Assembly (NCBI RefSeq): GCF_001895925.1
Contig: NZ_MPPI01000013.1
Coordinates: 70,264-134,263 of the forward strand
Direction of reading: 5' to 3'
Length of the DNA stretch: 64,000 nucleotides
Origin: Phormidesmis priestleyi ULC007
Lineage (GTDB): Bacteria > Cyanobacteriota > Cyanobacteriia > Leptolyngbyales > Leptolyngbyaceae
In this document: positions 8,490-19,641 of the stretch, piece after piece
How positions within the stretch are numbered: position 1 is the first letter of the stretch
Layout of the letters: each line of letters opens with the position of its first letter
Program-made: the position numbers and the translations under genes
The notes under the pieces: generated by a model
What the model saw: the letters and a program-made list of their open reading frames with translations, nothing else
Database searches by the model: none
Told to the model about the DNA's origin: nothing

Positions 8490-8903
8490 ATGCAGCTTAG
8501 TGAAGCCGAACTCTTGCAAGTGCAGCAAACCCTGCATGACTATGAGCCGTCGCAGAGCGCGATCGCAACTCTCATCGACCACGAAGGCGATTTAGATGCC
8601 AGCTTAGAAGCGATGCTGCGATCGGAAATGGGCCAAGCGGCATTTGGAGAGAAGCCGCTCAAACAAGTCGTGTTAGACGTGTTGCGAGAGCAGATTTGTG
8701 GCGATGACGGCTTTCGGCAAAGGTTGACAGAATACACCAAAAAAACAGAAAGTACGCCCCTATTGACCGGGCTGATTGTGTATCTAACCAGTCAAATTGT
8801 GTTGCCATTCCCCATCAATCCAGGATTAGCAACGTTAATCGTTTTGTATATCGCTAAGTTTGGCTTTGATGTTTATTGTCGCTACACCGAGCCAGCTAAA
8901 TAA
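8490..8903 (+). CDS. small membrane protein divergent from the CHAT-STAND gene
   Basis: A 137-residue protein. The N-terminal half is helical and acidic (SEAELLQVQQTLHDYEPSQSAI followed by DHEGDLDASLEAML) and resembles small adaptor or UBA-like three-helix domains; that likeness is only by eye. The C-terminal part has two hydrophobic stretches (PLLTGLIVYLTSQIVLPF and LATLIVLYIAKFGFDVY) that probably span a membrane. GGAAGA about seven bases before the ATG at 8490 supports this start over a TTG at 8475. It is divergent from the CHAT gene with about 100 bp between them, so a shared promoter region is likely. It could be a membrane partner or a target of the protease; I do not recognise the family. 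Confidence 0.65.
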   Translation: MQLSEAELLQVQQTLHDYEPSQSAIATLIDHEGDLDASLEAMLRSEMGQAAFGEKPLKQVVLDVLREQICGDDGFRQRLTEYTKKTESTPLLTGLIVYLTSQIVLPFPINPGLATLIVLYIAKFGFDVYCRYTEPAK

Positions 8904-8946
8904 CCTACGTTTACCGTTCCTTCGTGCGGATGTGTCGCATAAATCA

Positions 8947-9118
8947 ACGTGAGTTCGACAAACGTGGTTCGCTCCGATTATGAATTCGGGAGAGCTACCT
9001 AAATCCCCCAAAATTGGGGGACTTTGAACCGAAAATTTTGGCTTGAAGTCCCCCAATTTGGGGGACTTAGGGGGCAGAAGCCGTTGAGAACGAAGCGAAA
9101 AACTCGTCGAACTCAGGT
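8947..9118. mobile_element. 172-bp MITE, copy A
   Basis: Starts ACGTGAGTTCGAC and ends GTCGAACTCAGGT, imperfect inverted ends that stay similar over about 30 bp. The core is a pair of CCCCCAA/TTGGGGG hairpins. It is flanked by TAAATCA on both sides (8940-8946 and 9119-9125), a 7-bp target duplication. A second copy of exactly the same length lies at 46052-46223. It has no coding capacity and would need a transposase from elsewhere. The right-hand duplication contains the stop codon of the gene at 9123-10157. Confidence 0.8.
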
Positions 9119-9122
9119 TAAA

Positions 9123-10157
9123 TCAACGCGATCGCAGCGTCCCAATTTGCGTCAACAATCCCTGTTGCTCTTGCGTGTCGTTAATCCCTTGAGCCACAGC
9201 AAACGCTTGTTGATAATAGCTGTCTGCGGCAGTCAAATCGCCCTTTGCTTGATAGAATTGCGCCAACCCCTTTAGCGATGCAATCACCTGTCTAGAATCG
9301 TTTTGCTCTAGTGCCAGTGCCAATCGTCGATCGAGCATTTCTGAAGCGTTGGAGTTTTGCCCTAATCCATAAAACGCACGAGTCAGCCCTTCTAAGGCGC
9401 GAAATTGACTAGGACGATCGAGGCTATTTTCTGAGATAAACAACGCTTGTCGATAGCTAACCATTGCCGTCCGATAATCGCGAATCGCTCGATAGGCATC
9501 GCCCAAATTATTTAGCGTATTTGCTGCACCCGGATCGCTGGCTTGTTCGCGCAATGGCTTTGCTTGCTCGTAGTAGCGAATCGCATCCTGATATCTGCCT
9601 TGTGAATAGGCAACGAGTCCCAGGTTGCTCAAAGACAAACCTCGCCCAGCAGGATAGTTAATGTCTTGGGCGATTTTTAAGCCCTCTGCAAACGTTTTTT
9701 GCGCCTCCGAAGCGCTGCTACGCTGCATTAGCAAAGTTCCTAAATTGTTAGCCGCATAGATTTGATTTTGGAAATTTTTAGTGTCACGAGCGATCGCCAA
9801 GCTGCGCCGCACCGCATCTTCTGCTTCAACAAAACGCCCCAGTTGCGAATAGGCTTTACCCAGCGCTTCATAGGTAGTGCCTTGCGCCTCAACTTCTTTG
9901 ATGTCGTGATAGATTTCTAGCGCTTGCAGCCAAGACCCGATCGCTTTGTCAACAAATCCAGCTCGCTGTTGTTGGTTGCCTAAGCGTATGAGGCGATCGG
10001 CTTCTGTTCGAGCAGTTCCACGAGTGCCGTTGTTGAGGTTGATGGTCAGTTGATCACTTAGTTCTGATGCGATCGCAACCGGAGTCAGCGCAATTCCACC
10101 TGCCAGAAGTTGAGCAACTCCTAACCCAACTGCAAAAGGTGCTACCATCCAACGCAT
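9123..10157 (-). CDS. exported TPR protein
   Basis: A 344-residue protein that starts with a signal peptide (positively charged start, hydrophobic core, likely cut after VAIA near residue 32). Five or more TPR units follow (for example DAIRYYEQAKPLREQ, TAMVSYRQALFI), so it is a protein-binding scaffold, probably periplasmic. GGAGG eight bases before the ATG at 10157 fixes this start; an upstream ATG at 10181 has no such site. It lies 42 bp downstream of the sigma-like gene in the same direction and is probably co-transcribed with it. The stop codon falls within the target duplication of the 172-bp MITE. Confidence 0.8.
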   Translation of the reverse strand: MRWMVAPFAVGLGVAQLLAGGIALTPVAIASELSDQLTINLNNGTRGTARTEADRLIRLGNQQQRAGFVDKAIGSWLQALEIYHDIKEVEAQGTTYEALGKAYSQLGRFVEAEDAVRRSLAIARDTKNFQNQIYAANNLGTLLMQRSSASEAQKTFAEGLKIAQDINYPAGRGLSLSNLGLVAYSQGRYQDAIRYYEQAKPLREQASDPGAANTLNNLGDAYRAIRDYRTAMVSYRQALFISENSLDRPSQFRALEGLTRAFYGLGQNSNASEMLDRRLALALEQNDSRQVIASLKGLAQFYQAKGDLTAADSYYQQAFAVAQGINDTQEQQGLLTQIGTLRSR

Positions 10158-10199
10158 TTCAGAACCTCCACCCAGAATCATTGAGCCAAAGAGACGTGA

Positions 10200-10862
10200 C
10201 TAATCCAGACTAGCCTCTAAAGGCGCTGAATCCAATCCGTATCCTTGAACACTATTCCCATCGAGATAGATGGCTCTAATATCTTCTGGCAAAGTTGTTT
10301 CTAAAAGCTGATAGCCTTCTCGTAGTCGCGCTTTGACCTCAGCCGGAGGAATCTGTTCGCCTTCAGCTTGCAGGTAGGCAGAAATTCGCGTGTCGCTCCA
10401 GTGAAAGGTTTGCGCCAACGTCACCATCAGCCGCAGCGTAGGCGGAAGCTGGTCTAATGCCCGATCGATATAGCACCAAAATGGCGGCGACATTGCCCGG
10501 AGGTTGTAGTGAATCTCCTCAACGGGCGGCAGTTCTGCCTGATTGATGCAGAGTGCTGTGACATTAATCAGCCAACTCTGAAACGTGATTTCTTCTGACC
10601 CAAAAGCCCGCAGGTCTAGCCCGTCCATTTCATAAAAAATGTGTCGCCACAGCCGCGCAAACAGATAATCGGCTTGAACAGGCGATCGCGCTCGGTGCTG
10701 AATCAACGTATAAACCATCGGGCTATAACGGCAAAAAATCGCCGTAAAGTATTGCCCAGCCTCAGAATATCGTTGAAATAGCACCAATAATTCTTGATCA
10801 CTGTAGTGAGACAGCGATTTGACGATCGGGTGATTGGCTTCAGGAAAAGTTGGGATAGCCAC
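10200..10862 (-). CDS. sigma-70-like protein (divergent ECF-type)
   Basis: A 220-residue protein. The first 80 residues look like sigma region 2 (SDQELLVLFQRYSEAG followed by FCRYSPMVYTLIQHRA and a W/R-rich segment). Residues about 140-200 look like region 4 (LPPTLRLMVTLAQTFHWSDTR and a following helix). The match is weak, so the protein may be a specialised sigma factor or a degenerate relative that binds RNA polymerase without promoter specificity. The exported TPR gene follows in the same direction. The TPR protein could be a target, or part of a regulatory pair; that is inference. Confidence 0.6.
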   Translation of the reverse strand: MAIPTFPEANHPIVKSLSHYSDQELLVLFQRYSEAGQYFTAIFCRYSPMVYTLIQHRARSPVQADYLFARLWRHIFYEMDGLDLRAFGSEEITFQSWLINVTALCINQAELPPVEEIHYNLRAMSPPFWCYIDRALDQLPPTLRLMVTLAQTFHWSDTRISAYLQAEGEQIPPAEVKARLREGYQLLETTLPEDIRAIYLDGNSVQGYGLDSAPLEASLD

Positions 10863-11097
10863 AGCTTGGGTTCAAACTATAGGACATGCACTGTAACTAT
10901 ATACAGCGTCTTTCTCGATCTGGAGATCTTTTTTTTCAAAATCTAGCGCTTTAGAGCATCAGTTGCTCAAATTTCTAAATTTTTACTAAGTTCGTTACGG
11001 ATTTGCTCAAACTGAGCTTGATAGAATGAATAGAGTCAGGGATACTAACCAATAGGTTTGTCAACTTGCTACGATCGTCCACCCTTTTTGGTCTTCT

Positions 11098-11622
11098 ATG
11101 GGATTAGATAGCTTATTCTCCACCCAGGGAATCATGGTCATGCTGCTGGGTGCCTATGCGGTTGCCATGTGGATGTTTTTGACCAGTGCGCCCAAGGTGC
11201 ATACGGTGATGGTGTCAGATGTGGAGTTGGCACGAGATTTTTATGAAGGAATGCTAAATCTGCCAGTGGCGGATGTGCCCTTGCACTATTACTACAACTA
11301 CGAGCAGTCACTCGGCACCGCAGGCATCAGCCCCATGTATCTGTCGGGCAATATGGGCAGCACGACAGCACGAGGCAACGGCAACGACGGGTTGTGGTAT
11401 CAGCTTAAAAAGAACACGCAGCTTCACGTCATTTCGGGCGCGAGTTTGGGCGAGAAGGAGCGTCAGCGTCATGTTTGCTTCGATCGTGACTGTCTAGACC
11501 AAATTCTGTTACGCGTTCAGGCATCCAGTCTGAAGCATAAGATTCGACGTGAGAAACCGCTTAACTTTTTAGTTAAAGATTTCTCTGGTCACGTCGTCGA
11601 GCTTGCAGAAGTCTCTAACTAA
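11098..11622 (+). CDS. membrane-anchored VOC (glyoxalase-fold) protein
   Basis: A 174-residue protein. Residues 10-30 form one membrane segment (IMVMLLGAYAVAMWMFLTSA). Residues 34-172 are a vicinal-oxygen-chelate domain: VHTVMVSDVELARDFYEGML at the start and FLVKDFSGHVVELAE at the end, where the last Glu is the usual metal ligand. The substrate is unknown. The membrane anchor is less common in this family. A palindromic element follows the stop. The family call is firm; the reaction is not. Confidence 0.75.
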   Translation: MGLDSLFSTQGIMVMLLGAYAVAMWMFLTSAPKVHTVMVSDVELARDFYEGMLNLPVADVPLHYYYNYEQSLGTAGISPMYLSGNMGSTTARGNGNDGLWYQLKKNTQLHVISGASLGEKERQRHVCFDRDCLDQILLRVQASSLKHKIRREKPLNFLVKDFSGHVVELAEVSN

Positions 11623-11640
11623 AACTCTCTGTACGCCCCA

Positions 11641-11770
11641 TGTGACTAAGAACCCTCACCCCAACCCCTCTCCCGCAGGAGAGGGGCTTTCAAGCGATCT
11701 CTAGTTCCCTCTCCTTGGGGAGAGGGCTAGGGTGAGGGCTGTATTTTCAAACATTTTAGAAAAGTCACAC
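11641..11770. repeat. palindromic MITE-like element (CCCTCACCC type)
   Basis: Ends TGTGACT (11641-11647) and AGTCACA (11764-11770) are inverted. The core has CCCTCACCCCAACCCCTCTCCC opposite GGGGAGAGGGCTAGGGTGAGGG. The 338-bp gap 11623-11960 holds this element and no gene that I can see. A relative with a similar core lies at 26012-26174. Confidence 0.6.
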
Positions 11771-11960
11771 ATCACGTATCTGTAGGCATTCAAGAGAGCG
11801 GATACTCTGTTCGCTCTTTTTGCATTTTGAGGATTTTATTCAAAAAAATAGCCCCCTCACGGAAGCTATGTTTATGGTGATTTGACTCTAGGACACAGAC
11901 TATATTTACCGATACAAAAGGTAAAAACTGTATAGAGCATTGCTGAAGGCGGAGTCTAAC

Positions 11961-14036
11961 TTAAAGAGTGGGTGAAAAATTCAGTGTTTTGACCAGAAAC
12001 GCCCACTTATCGACAATCTCCTCAATCACTTTGGCAGTCGGTTTGCCAGCACCATGTCCTGCTTTCGTCTCAATCCGAATTAGAACCGGATAAGCGCCTG
12101 AATGAGCCACTTGCAACGCTGCCGCAAACTTAAAACTGTGAGCAGGCACCACGCGATCGTCGTGGTCTGCCGTCGTGATTAATGTTGCCGGATAAGCCGT
12201 TTCTGATTTGAGTTGGTGCAGAGGTGAATAGGCATAGATCGCTTTAAATTCTTCTGGGTCTTCAGGAGAGCCATATTCCGCTGTCCATGCCCACCCGATC
12301 GTAAATTTGTGAAACCGCAGCATATCCAACACGCCAACAGCAGGTAAGGCTGCCCCAAACAAATCGGGGCGCTGAGTCATACACGCACCAACGAGCAGAC
12401 CGCCATTGCTGCCCCCAGCGATCGCGAGTTTCTCTGATGATGTATATCCATTTGCAATCAGCCATTCTCCAGCCGCAATAAAGTCATCAAAGACATTTTG
12501 TTTCTTCAGCTTCGTCCCGGCTTGGTGCCAGTCTTCGCCATATTCACCGCCGCCGCGCAGATTAGGCAAGGCAAACACACCGCCAAGCTCCATCCAAACG
12601 AGATTGCCGACTGAAAAGCTAGGCGTGATCGAAATGCCAAATCCACCGTAAGCATACAGATAAGTCGGATTGCTGCCGTCGAGTTTTAAGCCCTTTTTGT
12701 GGGTAATAAACATCGGCACTTGCGTCCCGTCTTTGCTGCTGTAGAAGACTTGGCGAGTCTCATAATCATCCGGGTTAAAGTCTACTTGCGGCTGACGAAA
12801 CAAAGTGCTTTCATCCATTAACAAGTTATATCGGTAGATTGTGGGCGGAGTGGTAAAGCTAGTAAAGCTGTAGAACGTTTCGGTGTCTTCTCGCTTTCCA
12901 CCAAATCCTCCCGCCGAGCCGATTCCAGGCAGGGCAACTTCTCGAACAAAGTCACCCCTCAAGCCGAAAATTTTGACTTGGCTACGAGCATCTTTGAGAT
13001 ATGAGGCGACGAATTGCTGATTGAGTAAACCAACGCCTTCGAGGGTTTCTGCCGATTGAGGAATAACTTCTTGCCAATGTTGACGATCGGGCTGTGTCAC
13101 GTCGATCGCGATCACTCGTCCGCGTGGCGCATCCAAATCAGTCTGGAACCAGAACAGATTCTTCTCGCTGTCGATAAAGCTAAAGCTTGCCTCAAAGTCG
13201 CTGATTAGCTCGACCACAGGCGCATCAGGGTTTGATAAGTCTTTGTAGAAAACGAGATTACGCGGATCGGTGCCAAGCCAAACCGAGACAATGAGATACT
13301 GTCCGTCTTCGCTCACGCCGCCTTGAAAGCCCCATTCTTTGTGATCGGGGCGATCGTAGATCAAGCTATCTTCAGCCTGATCAGTTCCGAGCCGATGATA
13401 GTAAAGTTTTTGAAAATAATTCGCGTCTTCTAGCTTGGTTTTTTCGTTCGGTTCGTCATAGCGAGAGTAGAAAAAACCTTTGTGATCATGCGTCCAGGAT
13501 GCGCCAGAGAATTTAATCCACTGCAAGCGATCGTTCGTGTCTTCCCCCGTTTCAATCGATCGCACTCGCCACTCTTGCCAATCTGACCCAGACGTAGACA
13601 ATCCATACGCCATCCATGCTCCGTCTTCGCTGATCGATAGCCCAGAAAGCGCCACCGTGCCATCTTCTGAGAGCTTGTTGGGGTCGAGCAAAACTCTCGG
13701 TTCGTCTTCTAAAGCATTGAGCGTGTAGAGAACGCTTTGATTTTGCAATCCATCATTTTTGAAATAGAAATAGCGATTTCCTTCCTTAAACGGAACGCTG
13801 TATTTTTCGTAATCCCAAAGTTGCGTCAGGCGCTTCTGAATCGCTTCTCGCACTGGAATTTGTTGCAAATATCCGAACGTGATTTGATTTTGCGCCTCAA
13901 CCCAGGCTTTCGTCTCATCAGAATCAGGATCTTCTAGCCATCGATAGGGGTCAGAAACCGAAACGCCATGATAATCGTCAGTCTGCTCGATTTTGTGAGT
14001 GTCGGGGTAACGCAAAGCTTGATCAGAATGGGACAT
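11961..14036 (-). CDS. prolyl oligopeptidase (S9A family)
   Basis: A 691-residue cytosolic serine peptidase that cuts short peptides after proline. The N-terminal part is a seven-bladed propeller opening with YPDTHKIEQTDDYHG and DPYRWLED, as in the family. The C-terminal alpha/beta-hydrolase part has the nucleophile GGSNGGLL (Ser near 541), Asp in TTADHDDRVVP and His in KAGHGAGKP. The length is normal for the family. The ATG at 14036 was preferred over an upstream ATG at 14063 because homologues start about ten residues before the YPDT motif. It is a single gene with no clear operon partner. Confidence 0.93.
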   Translation of the reverse strand: MSHSDQALRYPDTHKIEQTDDYHGVSVSDPYRWLEDPDSDETKAWVEAQNQITFGYLQQIPVREAIQKRLTQLWDYEKYSVPFKEGNRYFYFKNDGLQNQSVLYTLNALEDEPRVLLDPNKLSEDGTVALSGLSISEDGAWMAYGLSTSGSDWQEWRVRSIETGEDTNDRLQWIKFSGASWTHDHKGFFYSRYDEPNEKTKLEDANYFQKLYYHRLGTDQAEDSLIYDRPDHKEWGFQGGVSEDGQYLIVSVWLGTDPRNLVFYKDLSNPDAPVVELISDFEASFSFIDSEKNLFWFQTDLDAPRGRVIAIDVTQPDRQHWQEVIPQSAETLEGVGLLNQQFVASYLKDARSQVKIFGLRGDFVREVALPGIGSAGGFGGKREDTETFYSFTSFTTPPTIYRYNLLMDESTLFRQPQVDFNPDDYETRQVFYSSKDGTQVPMFITHKKGLKLDGSNPTYLYAYGGFGISITPSFSVGNLVWMELGGVFALPNLRGGGEYGEDWHQAGTKLKKQNVFDDFIAAGEWLIANGYTSSEKLAIAGGSNGGLLVGACMTQRPDLFGAALPAVGVLDMLRFHKFTIGWAWTAEYGSPEDPEEFKAIYAYSPLHQLKSETAYPATLITTADHDDRVVPAHSFKFAAALQVAHSGAYPVLIRIETKAGHGAGKPTAKVIEEIVDKWAFLVKTLNFSPTL

Positions 14037-14343
14037 AATGCAGAATCCTAGAATGTGAATCACCTTCTAGTGTGCGATCTTTGGCTTAAAAATTCTATTG
14101 GGGAGCGATCGAGAATCCATTTTTCAGCCTCAAATTCTTTCTTTAGAAACTTTGTGATGTGAATTCAGCGATCGGTGAGAGATTACCTTGAGAACTTTTC
14201 TGAGATGCGATCGGATAGATAACGGTTGTATAGCGCGATTCCGTGGTGGAGGCGCAACCACAAACTAGTCTATTGACATTCAAGGTCAAGTTAGCGAAAA
14301 ATTGATAGTAAGACCAGCGTTAAAGTTCATCGGTTGAAAGTAT
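14037..14343. other. intergenic region between divergent genes, with a TTGAC palindrome
   Basis: No gene is seen in these 307 bp. They lie between divergent genes and must hold both promoters. TTGAC (14273-14277) and GTCAA (14285-14289) form an inverted repeat about 55 bp before the GIY-YIG gene, a possible operator. The first half also looks like a -35 box, but no good -10 box follows at the right distance. Confidence 0.3.
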
Positions 14344-15033
14344 ATGGGTAGGTGGCTTGGAAACGTTATTTATATCGATAGAAACCCGAACAATCCAGAC
14401 GAAGGGTGGGGATGGGTGGAAGTTACAACGGAGGACATGAAACGTTTTGGTATTTCCAACAAACATCCCTTACCAAGAAGCGTGACGAAGACACAAGAAA
14501 TCACGACTACACGATACGAAGATTCAATCCCATATACAGAAACTTACACCAACACCTATGAAGATTCTGTTCGTCCTCCGTCTAGAGGGAAAGCTGGTGC
14601 AAAGAAGTTCACGCTAAATATTGATGGAGAACTTGTGACGATCAGAGCACAAAAGTCTCTAACTATCCAAGCAATCTGTGCATGGCTCAAAACTTGGGCA
14701 AGCCCAACTGCGAAGATTGTTACTCCGGGCAATAGGACACATTCTCTAGATGGTGAAAAGTTAGCCCATCAAGCTCATTTCGTTTACTTTATTCTCAACC
14801 AAGACAGCAATGCCATCAAAATAGGTCGAGCAAGAGACTTGGCAAAGAGAATGAATGCACTTCAAACGTCTAGCCCAGCTAAGTTAAAGCTAGTCAAATC
14901 AGTACAAGTTGAAGGCATTAAAGAAGCTCAAGATTTAGAGCAATCACTACACAGACAATTCAGTGAAATTAGGCTGGCTGGAGAGTGGTTTAAAGCTGAA
15001 GCAAATCTTCTGGAGTATATCAGTCAGTTGTGA
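14344..15033 (+). CDS. GIY-YIG (T5orf172/MUG113-type) nuclease-like protein
   Basis: A 229-residue protein. Residues about 140-225 have the T5orf172/MUG113 form of the GIY-YIG fold: VYFILNQDSNAIKIGRARDL, then RMNALQTSSP, then EQSLHRQFSEIRLAGEWFKA with the late Glu/Trp motif. The first 85 residues are unusual and contain a near-duplicate YEDSIPY / YEDSVRP around a Thr/Tyr-rich stretch. Such domains occur in phage and mobile-element proteins. No partner gene is obvious. It may bind or nick DNA. Confidence 0.75.
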   Translation: MGRWLGNVIYIDRNPNNPDEGWGWVEVTTEDMKRFGISNKHPLPRSVTKTQEITTTRYEDSIPYTETYTNTYEDSVRPPSRGKAGAKKFTLNIDGELVTIRAQKSLTIQAICAWLKTWASPTAKIVTPGNRTHSLDGEKLAHQAHFVYFILNQDSNAIKIGRARDLAKRMNALQTSSPAKLKLVKSVQVEGIKEAQDLEQSLHRQFSEIRLAGEWFKAEANLLEYISQL

Positions 15034-15131
15034 CAGTAGCGACGGCATAACAATCCGGCTGGCTACGAGAGCGATCGTAAGCTTATTCGATGATTGCAAA
15101 CAAGTTGAATCGAGAGGTTCCACGACGCTTC

Positions 15132-17384
15132 TCAAACCGTTGCTTGCCGTCGCCACCACGATCGCACCAGGCGAATTTCGTCGTAGCCATAAACGTCGCC
15201 CAGGTAATCGCGAATTTGGGTCAGTGAGTCATCGCCTACGGCAGCGATCGCCGCCAAAATTTTGTCTCTGCGATCGCTGACCACCAACTGATCGATCTCC
15301 ACGGCATAGCCCATCTCTAGCAACTCAGCCAGATGACCCGTCACAGTGTTGAGACGAACATTTCGCTGTTCGGCAATCTCAGCAGGTTTTAAACCCTGGT
15401 TAAATAGCTCCAGCGTGTGAAGCTGCGTGTAGGTTGCCTCACTCAATTCGGGCTTAGGTGGGGGAGAAACCGGAGCGCTAGGCGTGGCAAATCGATCGGT
15501 TTCAACGGGCAGTCCTTTTTCTGCTCGAAAGTCGCGAATCTCATCCAAAAATGCGTCGCCATATTGGGAAAGCTTACGATCGCCCACACCCGAAATTTCT
15601 CGAAACTGAGCGCGGGTTTGGGGCTGCTGTTGCGCCATTAATCGCAAACTCGAATTCGAGAAAATCACGTAAGGCGGCACCGCTTGTTTGTCTGCCAACT
15701 GTTTGCGGAGTTTTTGCAGAATCTCGTAAAGTTCTTCAGTCTCTGGTGTGTTGAGATCAGGTGCTTTGGTGACACTAAGTTTCTGCTTGAGTTGAACCAC
15801 GGCGATATTGACGGTTCGCTGTTTGCGTAACACTTCCCAACTGAGATCATTGAGTTTTAGAACAGAATAACCATCCGTTGCTTCTTCGACTAATCGTTGA
15901 TGAAGTAGCGATCGTCCCAGCATTCGCCATTCTTCGATGCTGCGATCTCTGCCGATGCCATAGGTTGAGAGTTTGTCGTGTCCGTTTTTAACGATGCGCT
16001 CGGCTTTTGAGCCACGCAGCACATCGATCGTGTGCCCCATGCCAAAACTTTGCCCCCGTTGGGAAAAGCGGGCAATGCACGAGAGAAATTTTTGAGCGTC
16101 GATCGTCCAGTCTTCGATCGGTTTGGGATAGCGACAGTTGTCACAGTTGCCGCAGTTACCCGGAAAGTCTTCGCCAAAGTAGGCAAGTTGAATGGTTCGA
16201 CGGCATTCTGTGGCTTCTGCGTAGTTAATGACTCGGCGTAACTGCTGCGTTGCAATTCGCTGTTCGTCTTCTAATGGTTCGCCCGATATCGGATCGACTT
16301 TTTGACCGATCAGAAACTCGATCGTCTTAATGTCACCCACGCCAAAATAAAGCGTACAGTGCGACGGTTCACTATCGCGTCCGGCTCGACCTGATTCTTG
16401 ATAATAGCCTTCGATGTTGCGAGGCAAATCATAGTGAACCACAAACCGGACATCGGGTTTGTTAATTCCCATTCCAAAAGCGACAGTTGCCACCATCACG
16501 CGCACATCATCTCGAATGAAGCGAGTTTGATTTTCGCTGCGGGTTTTATTATCTAACCCTGCGTGATAGGGAAGGGCAGCGATGCCGTCGAGCTTAAGTT
16601 TTCCCGCAATTTCTTCGACTCGCTTGCGGCTGAGACAATAGACAATGCCTGATCCTTGACTCTGCCGAATTTGCTGCACTAATTCTCGATAAGAATTACT
16701 CGTTTTTTGACGAACTTCGTAATACAAGTTGGGACGATTAAAACTCGCAACGTGAACGCTAGGAGCACGCAACTGTAACTGCTGAATGATATCGTGACGG
16801 ACCCGCTCAGTCGCAGTTGCCGTCAACGCAATTACAGGCACCTCTGGATAGTGTTCACGTAAATAATTTAACTGCCGATATTCAGGACGAAAATCATGTC
16901 CCCACTCAGAAACACAATGCGCTTCGTCGATCGCAAATGCCGAAATGCCGACGCGATCGCGAATATGCGGCAACACCGAATTTAGATAATCTTCACTCAA
17001 CAGCCGTTCAGGAGCGACATATAGCAGCTTGATTCGACCTTCCATCACAGCTCTGCCGCGCGATCGTAGCTCATCTACATTTAAGCTACTGTTCATAAAC
17101 GTTGCCGAGATGCCATTGTCTTGCAGCAACGTCACCTGATCTTGCATCAGCGCGATTAGCGGCGACACCACGATCATCAATCCCGGTTTCAGCAGTGCCG
17201 GAAGCTGAAAGCACAGCGATTTACCGCCCCCGGTCGGCATCACCACAAGCTGATCGCGATTCTCGATCGTTTGCTCAATAATCTGACGCTGACCAGGACG
17301 AAAGCTGTCATAGCCAAAGTAGTGTTTGAGCGCCTGCTCTAACGAAATAAAGTCGGTGGTGGCGATTGGAAGGCTGGCTGACAT
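15132..17384 (-). CDS. recQ: ATP-dependent DNA helicase RecQ
   Basis: A 750-residue 3'-5' DNA helicase of superfamily 2. Walker A is MPTGGGKSL (Lys near 55), motif II is AIDEAHC, and a QESGRAGRD motif VI is present. The zinc-binding Cys cluster ([14 protein letters not shown]) and a winged-helix RQC segment follow, then an HRDC domain ([19 protein letters not shown]) and a C-terminal helix-turn-helix ([20 protein letters not shown]). It is longer than E. coli RecQ because of the C-terminal part. The ATG at 17384 was preferred to a GTG at 17393. It acts in recombination repair and fork rescue. Confidence 0.95.
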   Translation of the reverse strand: MSASLPIATTDFISLEQALKHYFGYDSFRPGQRQIIEQTIENRDQLVVMPTGGGKSLCFQLPALLKPGLMIVVSPLIALMQDQVTLLQDNGISATFMNSSLNVDELRSRGRAVMEGRIKLLYVAPERLLSEDYLNSVLPHIRDRVGISAFAIDEAHCVSEWGHDFRPEYRQLNYLREHYPEVPVIALTATATERVRHDIIQQLQLRAPSVHVASFNRPNLYYEVRQKTSNSYRELVQQIRQSQGSGIVYCLSRKRVEEIAGKLKLDGIAALPYHAGLDNKTRSENQTRFIRDDVRVMVATVAFGMGINKPDVRFVVHYDLPRNIEGYYQESGRAGRDSEPSHCTLYFGVGDIKTIEFLIGQKVDPISGEPLEDEQRIATQQLRRVINYAEATECRRTIQLAYFGEDFPGNCGNCDNCRYPKPIEDWTIDAQKFLSCIARFSQRGQSFGMGHTIDVLRGSKAERIVKNGHDKLSTYGIGRDRSIEEWRMLGRSLLHQRLVEEATDGYSVLKLNDLSWEVLRKQRTVNIAVVQLKQKLSVTKAPDLNTPETEELYEILQKLRKQLADKQAVPPYVIFSNSSLRLMAQQQPQTRAQFREISGVGDRKLSQYGDAFLDEIRDFRAEKGLPVETDRFATPSAPVSPPPKPELSEATYTQLHTLELFNQGLKPAEIAEQRNVRLNTVTGHLAELLEMGYAVEIDQLVVSDRRDKILAAIAAVGDDSLTQIRDYLGDVYGYDEIRLVRSWWRRQATV

Positions 17385-17551
17385 TAAACTCACTCGTGAT
17401 GCGCTACTGTCATGGTTCCCGTTAAGATTATCTTATTCTCTCAAAGGGAGTAGAGGCAGAAATTGAAGCAACTCGCATCGTATCAGTTTCTACTAAAAAT
17501 CGTAATACTTCTGATCTAGTTGATGGGAATTTTTGAGCCGCGATCGTCCCT

Positions 17552-17588
17552 TAAAAAAGCGATCGCTCCCTTTCAAGAACGATCGCCC
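17552..17588 (-). terminator. terminator of groESL
   Basis: On the minus strand GCGATCG and CGATCGC form a stem followed directly by TTTTTT (plus-strand A-run at 17553-17558). It lies about 50 bp after the groEL stop. Further CGATCG repeats next to it may give an alternative, longer stem. Confidence 0.6.
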
Positions 17589-17636
17589 CTCTAATTTGAT
17601 TTGTAGGGACATTACAAGTAGTGCCCCTAATGGCGA

Positions 17637-19319
<1,683 letters not shown>

Positions 19320-19329
19320 TCAGACAGGA

Positions 19330-19641
19330 TTACTGAACGATCGCTAAAATATCTTTTTCGGACAACAAAACATACTCTTCGCTGCCGAGTTTGATATCGG
19401 TGCCAGCATATTTTGAGTAGAGAACTTTGTCGCCAATTTTGACTTCTGGATCTTGACGAGAACCATCGTCGTTGCGCTTGCCCGGCCCGATCGCTGCGAT
19501 TTCGCCGACCTGGGGCTTTTCTTTAGCGTTGTCAGGCAGGAAGATGCCACCTGCGGTTTTTTCTTCAGCGGCACTGACTTTGACGAAGACGCGATCGCCC
19601 AAGGGTTGAACAGTGGACACGCTTAGAGATACGGCTGCCAT
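19330..19641 (-). CDS. groES: co-chaperonin GroES (10 kDa)
   Basis: A 103-residue heptameric lid of the GroEL chamber. [10 protein letters not shown] opens the fold, [12 protein letters not shown] is the mobile loop that touches GroEL, and [12 protein letters not shown] follows. The length is normal. It is the first gene of the operon. The CIRCE operator lies about 170 bp upstream of the start codon. Confidence 0.98.
   Translation of the reverse strand: MAAVSLSVSTVQPLGDRVFVKVSAAEEKTAGGIFLPDNAKEKPQVGEIAAIGPGKRNDDGSRQDPEVKIGDKVLYSKYAGTDIKLGSEEYVLLSEKDILAIVQ

Noticed and set aside
14273-14289. TTGAC..GTCAA as a proven operator
   Set aside because: A 5-bp inverted repeat can arise by chance; kept only as a note in the intergenic entry.
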